A stretch of DNA of 64,000 nt from UBA1413 sp964650525 (GTDB lineage Bacteria > Bacteroidota > Bacteroidia > Bacteroidales > Prolixibacteraceae), in assembly GCA_964650525.1 (NCBI GenBank), contig CAZYUA010000006.1, forward strand, positions 1 through 64,000, in the 5' to 3' direction. Under the pieces are notes generated by a model, which worked only from the letters and a program-made list of their open reading frames with translations, was not told the origin of the DNA and searched no databases. How positions within the stretch are numbered: the first letter of the stretch is position 1; each line of letters begins with the position of its first letter. Positions 54,228 through 62,855 of this stretch are shown in pieces. The translations under genes and the position numbers were made by a program.

Positions 54228-54259
54228 AAGGAACCGTTTCTTGAAAAAAACGGTTCCTT
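54228..54259. terminator. Perfect 12-bp stem-loop after the rhamnosidase gene
   Basis: AAGGAACCGTTT (54228-54239) and AAACGGTTCCTT (54248-54259) form a perfect stem with an 8-base loop, 12 bases after the GH78 stop and 49 bases beyond the stop of the converging E-set gene. No T run on the 3' side, so termination is probable but not classical; it could serve both genes. Confidence 0.6.
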
Positions 54260-54308
54260 ACCAGTATCAGAGAATCCGGAAAGTACCGGATTCAAAAGTG
54301 CCCGCTGC

Positions 54309-54617
54309 TTACAGGCTGATCACCGAATTCTGCGAATCGCCAAACCCACTGTACTGAAATTTGTCGGCAGCTTCATCGTTGATCCAGGTGGTGCCATCCA
54401 GAAGGTAACGGAATTGATAATCCCGGCCTGTTCCAAGGTCCAGCGTCAGTGAAAACGAACCATCCTTCAGAACATTCATTTCGTCGGATGTCTCACTCCA
54501 ATCGTTGAAATCTCCGGTAACGTTCACTTTGGTCGCCCCGTTGGCCATTTCACCCGAGACTTTAAATGATACCTTACATATCGGTTTCGATTTCAAATAG
54601 TGCTTTTTGATGCTCAT
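54309..54617 (-). CDS. Small single-domain glycogen-binding-like (isoamylase early-set) protein
   Basis: 102 residues from ATG 54615-54617 (MSIKKHYLKSKPICKV); the frame is open to 54704 but that part is not domain-like. It is a single E-set/AMPK-beta-like domain with VNVTGDFNDWS and YQFRYLLDGTTWINDEAADK, the same landmarks as the four-repeat protein at 43535. No signal peptide, so it is cytosolic and may bind glycogen or act on glycogen enzymes. Converges with GH78. A TACTTTGC element at 54679-54686 may be the promoter. Confidence 0.82.
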   Translation of the reverse strand: MSIKKHYLKSKPICKVSFKVSGEMANGATKVNVTGDFNDWSETSDEMNVLKDGSFSLTLDLGTGRDYQFRYLLDGTTWINDEAADKFQYSGFGDSQNSVISL

Positions 54618-55014
54618 GTTACTTGTTTTTGTTAAACCTGTACAATAAAAGCCGGCTGCTGCCAGCTTGTTTTTCCCTGCAAAGTAAAGCAGTTTTTTTG
54701 ACAAAATCCGGATAAGTTGTTCAATGTTACAAATTTGTTAAAACGCAGGAGACCTCCTGTCTCTCACTTTCGATGAAGTAAAAGATGCAGAAACAGAATT
54801 ATTGCTTACTTTCAGGAGTTGAAAAGTTACCAGCGAAAGGATGAAAAATCCATTCCACTCCAGCCGGAACCAAAGGAAAGGTAATTTCTTCCTATGCACG
54901 ACTGCCCTTCCTGCCGGCCGACCGGGGGCTTCTGCACGGGGCGGCTTGTTTATTGACAGGAGTCTATTTCTTGATGCATATTGAGTATATAAATGTTACC
55001 ATAAAGAGTTCATT
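54618..55014. other. Divergent intergenic region, 397 bp
   Basis: Holds a possible minus-strand -7-like TACTTTG (54680-54686) for the E-set gene, an AGGAGACCTCCT palindrome, and a GC-rich CCTGCCGGCCGACCGGGGG patch near 54910. No gene or RNA recognised. Confidence 0.4.
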
Positions 55015-55758
55015 ATGAAAAACTATGTAAGTCATGTAAAAGGTTTAGAAAAAGAACCGGTTAAAAAAGAGACAAAAGAAATGCTTCGTGAGATCGGTGA
55101 TCTTCAGTACAGAATGTACGCAGAGAAAAAGCACAGTCTGCTGATAATTCTGCAAGGCTTGGATGCCTCGGGCAAGGATGGGCTCGTCCGCGACTTGCTG
55201 GAATATTGCAATCCTGTGGGAATTTCAGTTTACAGTTTCAAGAAACCCACACCAGAGGAGTATGCTCACGATTTTCTCTGGAGGGTTCACCGGCAGGCCC
55301 CTGCAAAGGGAATCCTGCAAGTATTTGTCCGGTCTCATTATGAAGATATCCTGGTGCCTGCCGTAGAAGGTATTTACCCGGAAGCAACGGTAAATCAGCG
55401 CTATGACCTGATCAACCAATTTGAAACCCTGCTCCGGCATAACGGGACCTCCATCCTGAAGTTTTTCATGAATGTCTCTGAAGAGGAACAGAAAGAAAGA
55501 CTGCAAGAACGGATTACGAATCCGGAAAAGCATTGGAAACACAACGATGGCGACTGGGAGACCTTGAAAAAGAGAGAACAATACCTCCGGGTTTACGACC
55601 AAATCTTCGGGCGTTGCAGTATAATCCCCTGGTATAATCTCCCCTGTGATACAAACTGGCAAAAGCTTTACATTGCTGCACAGATTGTGCTTGAAACACT
55701 GCGTGGGCTCAATCCAGGATGGCCACCTCTGGAGACCCGGATATTTGGAAAACCGTAA
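55015..55758 (+). CDS. PPK2-family polyphosphate kinase
   Basis: 247 residues. P-loop kinase fold with Walker A GLDASGKDG at 48-56 and lid/Walker B segment VFVRSHYEDILVP, the RSHYED form typical of class III PPK2 enzymes; then NGTSILKFFMNVSEEEQKERL and NPEKHWKHNDGDW. Uses inorganic polyphosphate to phosphorylate AMP and ADP (or GDP); class III members accept mono- and diphosphates. Cytosolic, monocistronic. No ppk1 or ppx is near. The class call rests on one motif. Confidence 0.92.
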   Translation: MKNYVSHVKGLEKEPVKKETKEMLREIGDLQYRMYAEKKHSLLIILQGLDASGKDGLVRDLLEYCNPVGISVYSFKKPTPEEYAHDFLWRVHRQAPAKGILQVFVRSHYEDILVPAVEGIYPEATVNQRYDLINQFETLLRHNGTSILKFFMNVSEEEQKERLQERITNPEKHWKHNDGDWETLKKREQYLRVYDQIFGRCSIIPWYNLPCDTNWQKLYIAAQIVLETLRGLNPGWPPLETRIFGKP

Positions 55759-55883
55759 TTCAGACCAATCACGGGTTCTGAAAGGTACGAACCATCAGTG
55801 CCCTGAGAAGGAGCGGGTCACTTTTTGCCGGATGCCTTACGCTAAAAGGGTGGGAGACGGATGAAGGGAATCTGTCAGAAACC

Positions 55884-56153
55884 TTAATCCTCGATTGCCG
55901 CAGGGATGCTGGTTTTTGAAAACCGCATTCCCAGGAGGGAGCTGTCTTTGGCTGTTCGGCCGGAGAGCTCGTGCAGCACGCCGCTCCTGACATAAAAGGT
56001 ACGGGCTTCTGTCGGTTCTTTGGCAGGGCTTTCCTCCTGCAGGGAGATGGATTGTTTATCAGGAACAATCCATCTTCTGATCTGTTCGACTGTAGTTCCC
56101 AGTTTCATTCCGAGAAGGTAGAAAATGGAAGAGTAGAGCAGAATTGTTTTCAT
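55884..56153 (-). CDS. Small membrane-anchored hypothetical protein
   Basis: 89 residues from ATG 56151-56153; a longer frame goes to 56177. The N-terminus (KTILLYSSIFYLLGMKLGTTV) may be a membrane anchor, followed by a charged region RSGVLHELSGRTAKDSS. No family recognised. Support comes from a -7-like TACTTTG about 22 bases upstream (56175-56181) and from its divergent setting to rimO. It could be spurious. Confidence 0.45.
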   Translation of the reverse strand: MKTILLYSSIFYLLGMKLGTTVEQIRRWIVPDKQSISLQEESPAKEPTEARTFYVRSGVLHELSGRTAKDSSLLGMRFSKTSIPAAIED

Positions 56154-56408
56154 GGTTTGTTCAGTATTTAAGGCCAAAGTACGCTGCTGTTGCGGAACCT
56201 GCTAAAAAATACCGGTCAACATGCGGTTATTTCCAGTAAATCGCCGATTTTCGTGGCCAAAGGTGAACGAACAGGAAGAAGCCGGTTGCAATAGATGCAA
56301 GTCCCGGTTGCCAGGACATCCCGTTGAAGGGGTGCCATCCGGGAGAATTCGGGTATTGGACGTGGATTCTGTAATGGGCCGGGGCCGCAAAGTTTCAATT
56401 GTCAGGTT

Positions 56409-57713
56409 ATGCAAAAAAGGAAGGTTAATGTAGTGACCATGGGGTGTTCGAAAAACCTTGTGGACTCGGAAGTGTTAATGAATCAGCTCGAAGCGGGCAA
56501 CTGGGAGGTCGTTCACGACGCCGGGAGAGGACGTTATGATGCAGTAGTGATCAATACCTGCGGATTTATCCACGATGCCAAGCAGGAGTCTATTGATATG
56601 ATTCTGGCTTATGCAGAAGCCAAAGTGCGGGGAGAAATTGGCAGGTTATACGTGATGGGGTGTCTCTCAGGGCGGTATGGCCGGGAGTTAGCTGATGAGA
56701 TCCCGGAGGTGGACCGTTTTTTTGGTAAGTTCGATATGGCAACCCTTGCCCGGGAGTTGCAGGTACCTTTCCGGCCTGAAAACAGTTATCAGCGAAAACT
56801 GACTACCCCGGCCCATTATGCCTATCTGAAGGTTTCTGAAGGGTGCAACCGCTCATGCGGCTTTTGCGCCATCCCGGGCATTACGGGCAGATACCATTCC
56901 CGCCCCATAGCGGAACTGGTTAAAGAAACGGAATTCCTGGCCGGCAAGGGGGTCAGGGAATTGCTGTTGATAGCGCAGGACCTGTCGTATTACGGAACCG
57001 ACCTGTATGGCAGGAGCAGTCTGTCAGAACTGGTTGCTTCCCTTTCTACGGTCAGCGGAATTGAATGGATCCGACTGCACTATTTCTACCCTTCCCGTTT
57101 TCCCGTTGATATTCTGCCGTTGATGCGGACGAACCCCAAGGTATGCCCGTATCTGGATCTGCCCTTACAGCATATTGCCGACCCGGTGCTGAAGCGGATG
57201 CTTCGCCGCACTTCCCGAAGGGATACCGAAGTGCTGATCCGTCGTGTCAGAAAGGAAGTTCCGGGGGTTGCACTTCGTACCACTTTCCTGGTCGGCTATC
57301 CCGGTGAAACGGATGGCGACTTCAGCGAACTGGTCAGGTTTGTGCAGAATACGAGGTTCGACCGGCTGGGAGTATTCCCCTATTCCCATGAGGAGGGTAC
57401 CTATGCCTTTTCTCATTTCACCGATGATGTTCCTGAGGACGTTAAGCAAAGCAGAATGGAGACCCTGATGGAGGTACAGCAGGCAATTTCTCGGGCACTG
57501 AACGGAGAAAAGGTGGGTACGACATGCCAGGTGATCCTTGACCGGAAAGAGGGGGATTACTGGATCGGGCGCACCTGTATGGACTCGCCGGAGGTTGATG
57601 GAGAAGTATTTATCACTCCGGAGGCCTCCTTCCAGCCGGGACAATTTGTCATGGTAAAAATTATCGGTGCCGGGGATTATGACTTGTTTGCAGAGCCGGA
57701 AAACCAGAAGTAA
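56409..57713 (+). CDS. rimO: Ribosomal protein uS12 Asp-89 methylthiotransferase
   Basis: 434 residues. Radical SAM enzyme that methylthiolates aspartate 89 of ribosomal protein S12. The N-terminal UPF0004 domain binds one 4Fe-4S cluster with Cys13 (VTMGCSKNLVDSE), Cys51 (NTCGFI) and Cys85 (MGCLSGR). The radical SAM cluster is Cys146, Cys150 and Cys153 in EGCNRSCGFCAIP. A TRAM domain ends the protein (VILDRKEGDYWIGRT). SKNLVDSE distinguishes RimO from MiaB. Monocistronic, ending 36 bp before the convergent UPF0316 gene. Confidence 0.96.
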   Translation: MQKRKVNVVTMGCSKNLVDSEVLMNQLEAGNWEVVHDAGRGRYDAVVINTCGFIHDAKQESIDMILAYAEAKVRGEIGRLYVMGCLSGRYGRELADEIPEVDRFFGKFDMATLARELQVPFRPENSYQRKLTTPAHYAYLKVSEGCNRSCGFCAIPGITGRYHSRPIAELVKETEFLAGKGVRELLLIAQDLSYYGTDLYGRSSLSELVASLSTVSGIEWIRLHYFYPSRFPVDILPLMRTNPKVCPYLDLPLQHIADPVLKRMLRRTSRRDTEVLIRRVRKEVPGVALRTTFLVGYPGETDGDFSELVRFVQNTRFDRLGVFPYSHEEGTYAFSHFTDDVPEDVKQSRMETLMEVQQAISRALNGEKVGTTCQVILDRKEGDYWIGRTCMDSPEVDGEVFITPEASFQPGQFVMVKIIGAGDYDLFAEPENQK

Positions 57714-57749
57714 AATCCGGTTTTGGAAGAATTCCCCGGAGTACGGGAA

Positions 57750-58328
57750 TTACTTCCCTTTTCGCCAGCGCATACTTTCCGTCCGGATAGGAAAAATCCC
57801 CTGGTTAACAAATTTCACATCCTCGATCGAAAAGAAAGCTTTGGGATTATAATTACGGATGATTTCTTCTACTTTCGAAATTTCAGACCGTTTCACAATG
57901 CTGTATAAGATGCTGACTTGTTCAGTGCCTCCCTGTGCCGGATGATGTGTAATTCCATAGTTAGCCGCTTTCAGTGCCTCGATCAGCTGAGAAGCATCTT
58001 TGCGGGTGATGATCTGGATTTTGACGACACCCATGGCCAGTTTTTCCTCCAGCAGCAATCCAACCAGGTTGCCGGTGGCAAATCCACCGGCATAACCGAT
58101 GTAGCAAAGCCAGTTATCCAGATTCTGAACCACTTTGCTCATGGTAATGATCCAGATAAGGACTTCAAAGAAACCCAAAACAGGAGCCCACAGTTTCTGG
58201 CCTTTGGCAACCATGACGATCCGCATGGTACCGATGGTCACATCACAAATCCTGGCCAGAAAAATGAGTAATGGCAGAATTAAATAGGTAAAAAGGCCAC
58301 TCTCGTAAAAACTTTGCAATTCAGACAT
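57750..58328 (-). CDS. UPF0316 (DUF5698/DUF2179) membrane protein
   Basis: 192 residues. Three membrane spans in the first half (about 10-30, 45-65, 70-92), with ARICDVTIGTMRIVMVAKG and GFFEVLIWIITMSKVVQN, then a cytosolic DUF2179-like domain (about 105-180, KRSEISKVEEIIRNYNPKAF). The family matches B. subtilis YebE-type UPF0316 proteins and has no established role. It begins 17 bp after the YpfJ-type gene, so they share a transcript. Confidence 0.9.
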   Translation of the reverse strand: MSELQSFYESGLFTYLILPLLIFLARICDVTIGTMRIVMVAKGQKLWAPVLGFFEVLIWIITMSKVVQNLDNWLCYIGYAGGFATGNLVGLLLEEKLAMGVVKIQIITRKDASQLIEALKAANYGITHHPAQGGTEQVSILYSIVKRSEISKVEEIIRNYNPKAFFSIEDVKFVNQGIFPIRTESMRWRKGK

Positions 58329-58345
58329 CCTGTAAGATAAAGGAT

Positions 58346-59206
58346 TTACAGAATCACACTGCTGTTGAAGGTGTCACCCTGGTTGAGATCGCCGGTCTGG
58401 ATTCCTTTTTTCAGCCAACCTTTTCTTTGGTCGCTGGAGCCATGGGTAAACGAGTCGGGAACCACATAGCCCTGCGTTTTCATCTGGATGCGGTCGTCAC
58501 CTACCGAAGAGGCAGCGTTGATGGCTTCTTCCAGGTCGCCGCTTTCCATCATGTTTTTCATTTTCTGGGCATGATGAATCCAGATGCCTGCAAAAAAATC
58601 AGCCTGTAATTCAAGTCTGACAGTCAGTTCATTAACTCTTTCCTGACTCCTGGCCGCTGCCTGTGCCTGTTGCACTTCGGTCATGGTTCCCATCAGTTTC
58701 TGCACGTGGTGGCCTACCTCATGAGCTATGATGTAGGCAACGGCAAAATCACCTGTTGCCCCGAGTCTTTGTTGCAGCGTTTCCAGGTAGTCAAGGTCCA
58801 GATATACTTTTTCATCTCCCGGGCAATAAAAGGGACCGGTAGCCGACTGGGCATAGCCGCAGGCCGAACTGACGGCTGTGCGGAAAAGCACCAGTTTGGG
58901 TTCCCGGTAAGTGGACCCGTACTGACTGAATAGCTTGTTCCATACGTCTTCCGTGTCTTTGAGAACCACGGCGACCATTTCGGTCATTTCCTGTTCCTTG
59001 GCTGTCAGCTGCGGCTCACCGGTCATCTCGGTTTCCCCTTGTCCTGACATCTGCAGAACTTCCATGGGATTCCCTCCCAACAAATAGACTACAAGGGCAA
59101 CTGCTAATGTGCCGATTACGCCACCCTTAAACCCAACCGAACGGATGGATCCTCCTCCACGGCGATCCTCCACATTGGAACTTTGTTCTCTCCCTTTGTA
59201 TTTCAT
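58346..59206 (-). CDS. YpfJ-type neutral zinc metallopeptidase
   Basis: 286 residues. The N-terminus MKYKGREQSSNVEDRRG and GFKGGVIGTLAVALVVYLLGG (one membrane span, about 26-44) match the YpfJ/KPN_02809 family. Zinc motif His162-Glu-x2-His166 in IIAHEVGHHVQKLMG, preceded by CGYAQSATGPFYCPGDEKVYLD. The catalytic part probably faces the periplasm. Family function is poorly known. Upstream of it lie two repeat copies and no obvious TAnnTTTG. Confidence 0.9.
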   Translation of the reverse strand: MKYKGREQSSNVEDRRGGGSIRSVGFKGGVIGTLAVALVVYLLGGNPMEVLQMSGQGETEMTGEPQLTAKEQEMTEMVAVVLKDTEDVWNKLFSQYGSTYREPKLVLFRTAVSSACGYAQSATGPFYCPGDEKVYLDLDYLETLQQRLGATGDFAVAYIIAHEVGHHVQKLMGTMTEVQQAQAAARSQERVNELTVRLELQADFFAGIWIHHAQKMKNMMESGDLEEAINAASSVGDDRIQMKTQGYVVPDSFTHGSSDQRKGWLKKGIQTGDLNQGDTFNSSVIL

Positions 59207-59282
59207 ACGTAAATATTGGTATTAACTATTTATATATCATTGCGTTACATAAACTCGCTCTTTTCAGGAACAAACTGCTCAG

Positions 59283-59348
59283 TATGGAACTCGCATGGGA
59301 GATTATTTACATCTCCTTTTGTTGTGACAGTTCGCCATGCTCGTTTTA
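59283..59348 (+). repeat. Dispersed intergenic repeat, degenerate partial copy B
   Basis: Shares TATGGAACTCGCATGG, a TTACATCTCCTTTTGT block and GCCATGCTCGTTTTA with copy C immediately downstream, but the TCCCGA/TCGGGA hairpin is decayed to TTGTGACAGTTCGCC. It forms a tandem pair with copy C. Confidence 0.5.
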
Positions 59349-59361
59349 CTTGTATATATTT

Positions 59362-59487
59362 AAGTTAATGTTCAGATATTCAATTATATGTAGCTGAATG
59401 ATTCATTTAGCTTTTCATTTCCGTGGAACTCGTATGGTAAATATATCCATGTCCTTTTGTCCCGACCCAGTCGGGATGCTCGTTTCA
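59362..59487 (+). repeat. Dispersed intergenic repeat, copy C
   Basis: Same block order as 8135-8288: AAGTTAATGTT, AATTAT, TGAATGATTCATT inside a larger AGCT..AGCT palindrome, GTGGAACTCGTATGG, then CCTTTTG and the hairpin TCCCGA (59460-59465) / TCGGGA (59471-59476) and ATGCTCGTTTC. It lies 73 bp past the prfC stop, in the same orientation relative to the flanking genes as copy A. Confidence 0.6.
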
Positions 59488-59560
59488 TGATATAGTAATG
59501 TAAAGTTTCATGCAACAGCGCCGACGGTACATCCTGTTCAGATCTCAAATGTAAAAAGAA

Positions 59561-61135
59561 TTAGAATTCAGAAGTGAAATGAAAAGCAATCTCTTTAAAT
59601 TCCTCCTGTGCCATTTGCAGAATAAAAGCTGTATCAGCCATAAATACGTCGCGATGACGTTTGTCAACACACATTTTCTGATATTTCCGTTTTTTGAATT
59701 CGCCAAGGATCTTTGGATCTCCGCACTTTACCCAGCAGGCTTTGTACATGGTGAGGGTTTCAAACCGGCATCTGGCACCGTATTCGTGTTCCAGGCGGTA
59801 TTGGATAACCTCAAACTGTAACTGACCGACAGTCCCGATGATCTTCCGTCCGTTGTATTGGCTGGTAAACAGCTGGGCTACACCTTCATCCATCAGCTGG
59901 TCCAGTCCTTTGGCAAGCTGTTTGGATTTCATGGGGTCGGCATTTTCCACATACCGGAACATTTCAGGTGAAAAGCTGGGTAACCCCTTGAAATGAATAA
60001 TTTCTCCTTCCGTGAGTGTGTCTCCGATAATGAAGTTGCCTGTGTCGGGAATACCGACAATATCTCCGGGAAAAGCCTCTTCGATGGTTTCCTTTTGGGA
60101 AGCCATAAATGCAGTGGGGCTCGAAATGCGGAGCGTTTTTCCGAGTCTGGTGTGCAGGTAATTTCTGTTTCTTTCGAAGTGACCGGAACACACTTTCAGG
60201 AAGGCTATCCGGCTTCGGTGGTTGGGATCGATGTTGGCATGAATTTTAAATACGAATCCTGAAAAGGTGTTTTCCTCCGGTTTTACTTCTCTTTCCTCAG
60301 CATTGGCAGGGCGGGGGTGGGGTGCAATTTTTACAAAGGTTTCCAAAAGCTCCCGGACGCCGAAATTATAAAGGGCGCTCCCGAAAAACAAGGGCGCCAG
60401 TTGTCCTGCCAGATAATCTTCCTGGCTGAATGGGGTGTAGATACCCTCCACCATTTCCAGTTCTTCCCTCAGGACGGCGGCATCACGGCCGATATGCCGC
60501 TCCAGTGATGGATCCCTGATATCATCGAACCTGATTCCGGGCTGGATCTCCTGGATGCTGGGATTGAACAACTGAAGGTTTTTGTCAAAAAGATTGTATA
60601 CCCCTTTAAAATCAGGTCCACTGTTAATGGGCCAGCTCAATGGCCTGACCTTGATCTGAAGGATCCGCTCTACCTCATCTGCCAGGGAAAAAGGATCCTG
60701 GGCCGGCCGGTCCATCTTGTTGATGAAAACGATTACCGGAGTATGCCGCATCCGGCAAACGCTCATCAGCTTTTCCGTTTGTGGCTCCACCCCTTTGGCT
60801 GCATCTATGACAATGATGACGCTGTCAACTGCTGTCAGAGTCCGGAAGGTGTCTTCCTGAAAATCCTGGTGTCCCGGGGTATCCAGAATGTTTACCTTAT
60901 AGCCGCTGTACTCAAATCCCATTACGGACGTGGATACGGAAATTCCGCGCTGCCGTTCAATCTCCATGAAATCCGACATGGCCGTCTTTCGAATCTTGTT
61001 GCTCTTGACCGCTCCCGCAACGTGAATGGCACCGCCAAAAAGCAGCAATTTCTCTGTCAGGGTTGTCTTCCCTGCATCGGGATGGCTTACAATCCCAAAG
61101 GTCCGCCGCCGCCTGATCTCCTCCGGAAAATTCAT
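59561..61135 (-). CDS. prfC: Peptide chain release factor 3
   Basis: 524 residues, a translational GTPase that removes RF1/RF2 from the ribosome after termination. G1 SHPDAGKTTLTEKLL at 17 onward, G2/switch FMEIERQRGISVSTSV, G3 DTPGHQDF, G4 NKMDRPAQDP; RF3-specific C-terminal domains with GQLQFEVIQYRLEHEYG. A predicted promoter at 61155-61186 lies just upstream, giving a leader of about 12 bases. It follows the DUF4139 gene by 82 bp. Confidence 0.97.
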   Translation of the reverse strand: MNFPEEIRRRRTFGIVSHPDAGKTTLTEKLLLFGGAIHVAGAVKSNKIRKTAMSDFMEIERQRGISVSTSVMGFEYSGYKVNILDTPGHQDFQEDTFRTLTAVDSVIIVIDAAKGVEPQTEKLMSVCRMRHTPVIVFINKMDRPAQDPFSLADEVERILQIKVRPLSWPINSGPDFKGVYNLFDKNLQLFNPSIQEIQPGIRFDDIRDPSLERHIGRDAAVLREELEMVEGIYTPFSQEDYLAGQLAPLFFGSALYNFGVRELLETFVKIAPHPRPANAEEREVKPEENTFSGFVFKIHANIDPNHRSRIAFLKVCSGHFERNRNYLHTRLGKTLRISSPTAFMASQKETIEEAFPGDIVGIPDTGNFIIGDTLTEGEIIHFKGLPSFSPEMFRYVENADPMKSKQLAKGLDQLMDEGVAQLFTSQYNGRKIIGTVGQLQFEVIQYRLEHEYGARCRFETLTMYKACWVKCGDPKILGEFKKRKYQKMCVDKRHRDVFMADTAFILQMAQEEFKEIAFHFTSEF

Positions 61136-61154
61136 TAAATCTGATTTTGGGGGG

Positions 61155-61186
61155 CAAAAATAACTATTTCAATGATATCCCGTAAA
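61155..61186 (-). promoter_or_regulatory. prfC promoter
   Basis: Minus strand TTTA (61183-61186), 20-base spacer, TATTTTTG (61155-61162), an exact -7 match and a one-mismatch -33 box. Confidence 0.5.
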
Positions 61187-61217
61187 GATCGGAACGTACC
61201 TTATCCGCCATCCCCGG

Positions 61218-62828
61218 TTAGTCGATGTTGATTTTTTTCCCTTTGGGATACCGGATTGTGTAAGAAAGTCTCTTTTCCGCTTTCTCCGAAGGTTTCACGG
61301 TAATTTCCCACGTTACCTGGCCCGTAGTCAGGTCCTGGTTGCCACCTGAAAGCTCCTTCCCGGTAATCTCAATGTCCGAATTGGCTGACAGTGGTACCTG
61401 GTCCAGCACCGTAATGTTGATCTTTTGTGATTTGTTATTCCGCAGGGTTAGCTTCCAGCTTTTGGTGACCTCTGTTTTGGACGAAAGAAAACGGGTTGAC
61501 GAATGCTCTTTTTCCAGATTGCGCTGGATGGAAATGCCGGGATCCACACCCAGGGATATCTCAAGGGTGTCGGAAAAGTCGGCTGTATTCAGGAAGGTTT
61601 TTCCCGTAAAGGCACCTTCGAAGTAAATATTGGCCTCCCCGGCCATCAGGTTGTATGGCTCCCAGCCCCGGAGTTTCGCTTTCAGATGGGCAGCGGGATC
61701 CAGCTTGGGCACCGAAATGTAGGAATAGTCTGCAGGAAGGGTGACTTCCTGAATGTCAACCAGCATGTTCTTGCCACTGGCTGGTACCGACAACGGCTTC
61801 TCCATCTGGAATTCTACCGTTGTAAGTTGTTCCATGGCAGTCATACCTAGCGGAATGGCTGCTGTTGATTCCATAACGGCATCAAAGGTTTCCGCCTTTT
61901 TCATGTAGTTGGCATCCATTAACTTCCCGGACTCCCTGAATCTGACAGGACCCTGGACCTGAAAATCCAGCCACCAGGGCGTGAGCTCCGGCAAGATCCC
62001 GGTCCTGAAGGCGCTGGCAGAAGAGAAACGAAGTGTAACATCTTTCCACTCTACACCCGTCCGCTGGAAAACATTGGCTTTATACGACAGTACTACCGGT
62101 GATTCAATACTGGTGACGCGGATATCATACGAAGGAAACCATCCTGCTGCCGGAGTCACATAACTGATCCGGAAAGGAACGGTTGTTTTCTCCATCGCAT
62201 CTACCCTGACAACAATGACACCGGCAGGTTTCTGATGTTCTGCCTGCAAATCCCCGATTTGCTTGTTTATCCTGTTGATGTGTTCGTTCCAGGACCGGAT
62301 CGAGTCATTCCTCCAGGCTTTTCCTGCTGCGATCTCCGTACTTTTGCTTACAAAATAGTCGTACACCTGCGCTAATTCAGCCACTTTGGTACCGGATTGA
62401 GTGCCGGTAACCTTCATATTGGCCTGAAGGAATTGCTCCTCCTTGTCAAGAATCTCCATTTGCATTTTTTCTTTGCCTGCTTTTTTCAGCAGGTTATCCC
62501 GCTGTTTCTCCAGCTTTTTAATCTCTGCATTTTGCTCAGGGTCTGTCAGAAAATCCAGTTCGTGGTTTACAGTGAGGATGGTTACCGGTCCGCCGGCCGA
62601 TACCTGGATGCTGCCAGGATCCAGTTCAGAGGAGATACCTGTAAATAAGATCGTCGTTTGGCCGGAAGGTATTTCCACCTTTTTTTCACAAAAGACCCGG
62701 GCCCCGGAAGTGTAGACTGTTACTTGCCTGATCGCGGCGTCCGCCTTTATTCCTGAAGTCTGGGCTGTCATGACCATGGGAAGGAAAAGACCTTCCATGA
62801 CAATACATAAGAGTGTTTTTGTTTTCAT
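61218..62828 (-). CDS. DUF4139/DUF4140 (mucoidy inhibitor MuiA-like) secreted protein
   Basis: 536 residues with an export signal (MKTKTLLCIVMEGLFLPMVMTAQ). DUF4140 N-terminal domain (about 30-130, QVTVYTSGARVFCEKKVEIPSG), a coiled coil (about 95-200, KKLEKQRDNLLKKAGKEKM), then the beta-rich DUF4139 domain with FRISYVTPAAGWFPSYDIR, ending YTIRYPKGKKINID. The family is widespread with no settled function. It follows the C26 gene by 27 bp, so they form an operon. Confidence 0.88.
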   Translation of the reverse strand: MKTKTLLCIVMEGLFLPMVMTAQTSGIKADAAIRQVTVYTSGARVFCEKKVEIPSGQTTILFTGISSELDPGSIQVSAGGPVTILTVNHELDFLTDPEQNAEIKKLEKQRDNLLKKAGKEKMQMEILDKEEQFLQANMKVTGTQSGTKVAELAQVYDYFVSKSTEIAAGKAWRNDSIRSWNEHINRINKQIGDLQAEHQKPAGVIVVRVDAMEKTTVPFRISYVTPAAGWFPSYDIRVTSIESPVVLSYKANVFQRTGVEWKDVTLRFSSASAFRTGILPELTPWWLDFQVQGPVRFRESGKLMDANYMKKAETFDAVMESTAAIPLGMTAMEQLTTVEFQMEKPLSVPASGKNMLVDIQEVTLPADYSYISVPKLDPAAHLKAKLRGWEPYNLMAGEANIYFEGAFTGKTFLNTADFSDTLEISLGVDPGISIQRNLEKEHSSTRFLSSKTEVTKSWKLTLRNNKSQKINITVLDQVPLSANSDIEITGKELSGGNQDLTTGQVTWEITVKPSEKAEKRLSYTIRYPKGKKINID

Positions 62829-62855
62829 TGTAAGGTTGTAAATATTCCTGTTTTT

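Larger units (their letters stand above)
59207..59560. other. Repeat-bearing intergenic region, 354 bp
   Basis: Between prfC and the YpfJ gene, occupied mostly by two copies of the dispersed element (59283-59348 and 59362-59487). No ORF of note and no RNA gene recognised. Confidence 0.5.

Noticed and set aside
54953..54993. TTGACA followed by a TATATAAAT stretch before the PPK2 gene, like a sigma-70 promoter
   Set aside because: The AT box is 28 bases from TTGACA and the 17-base position reads GCATAT; Bacteroidota do not use the E. coli -35/-10 pattern.
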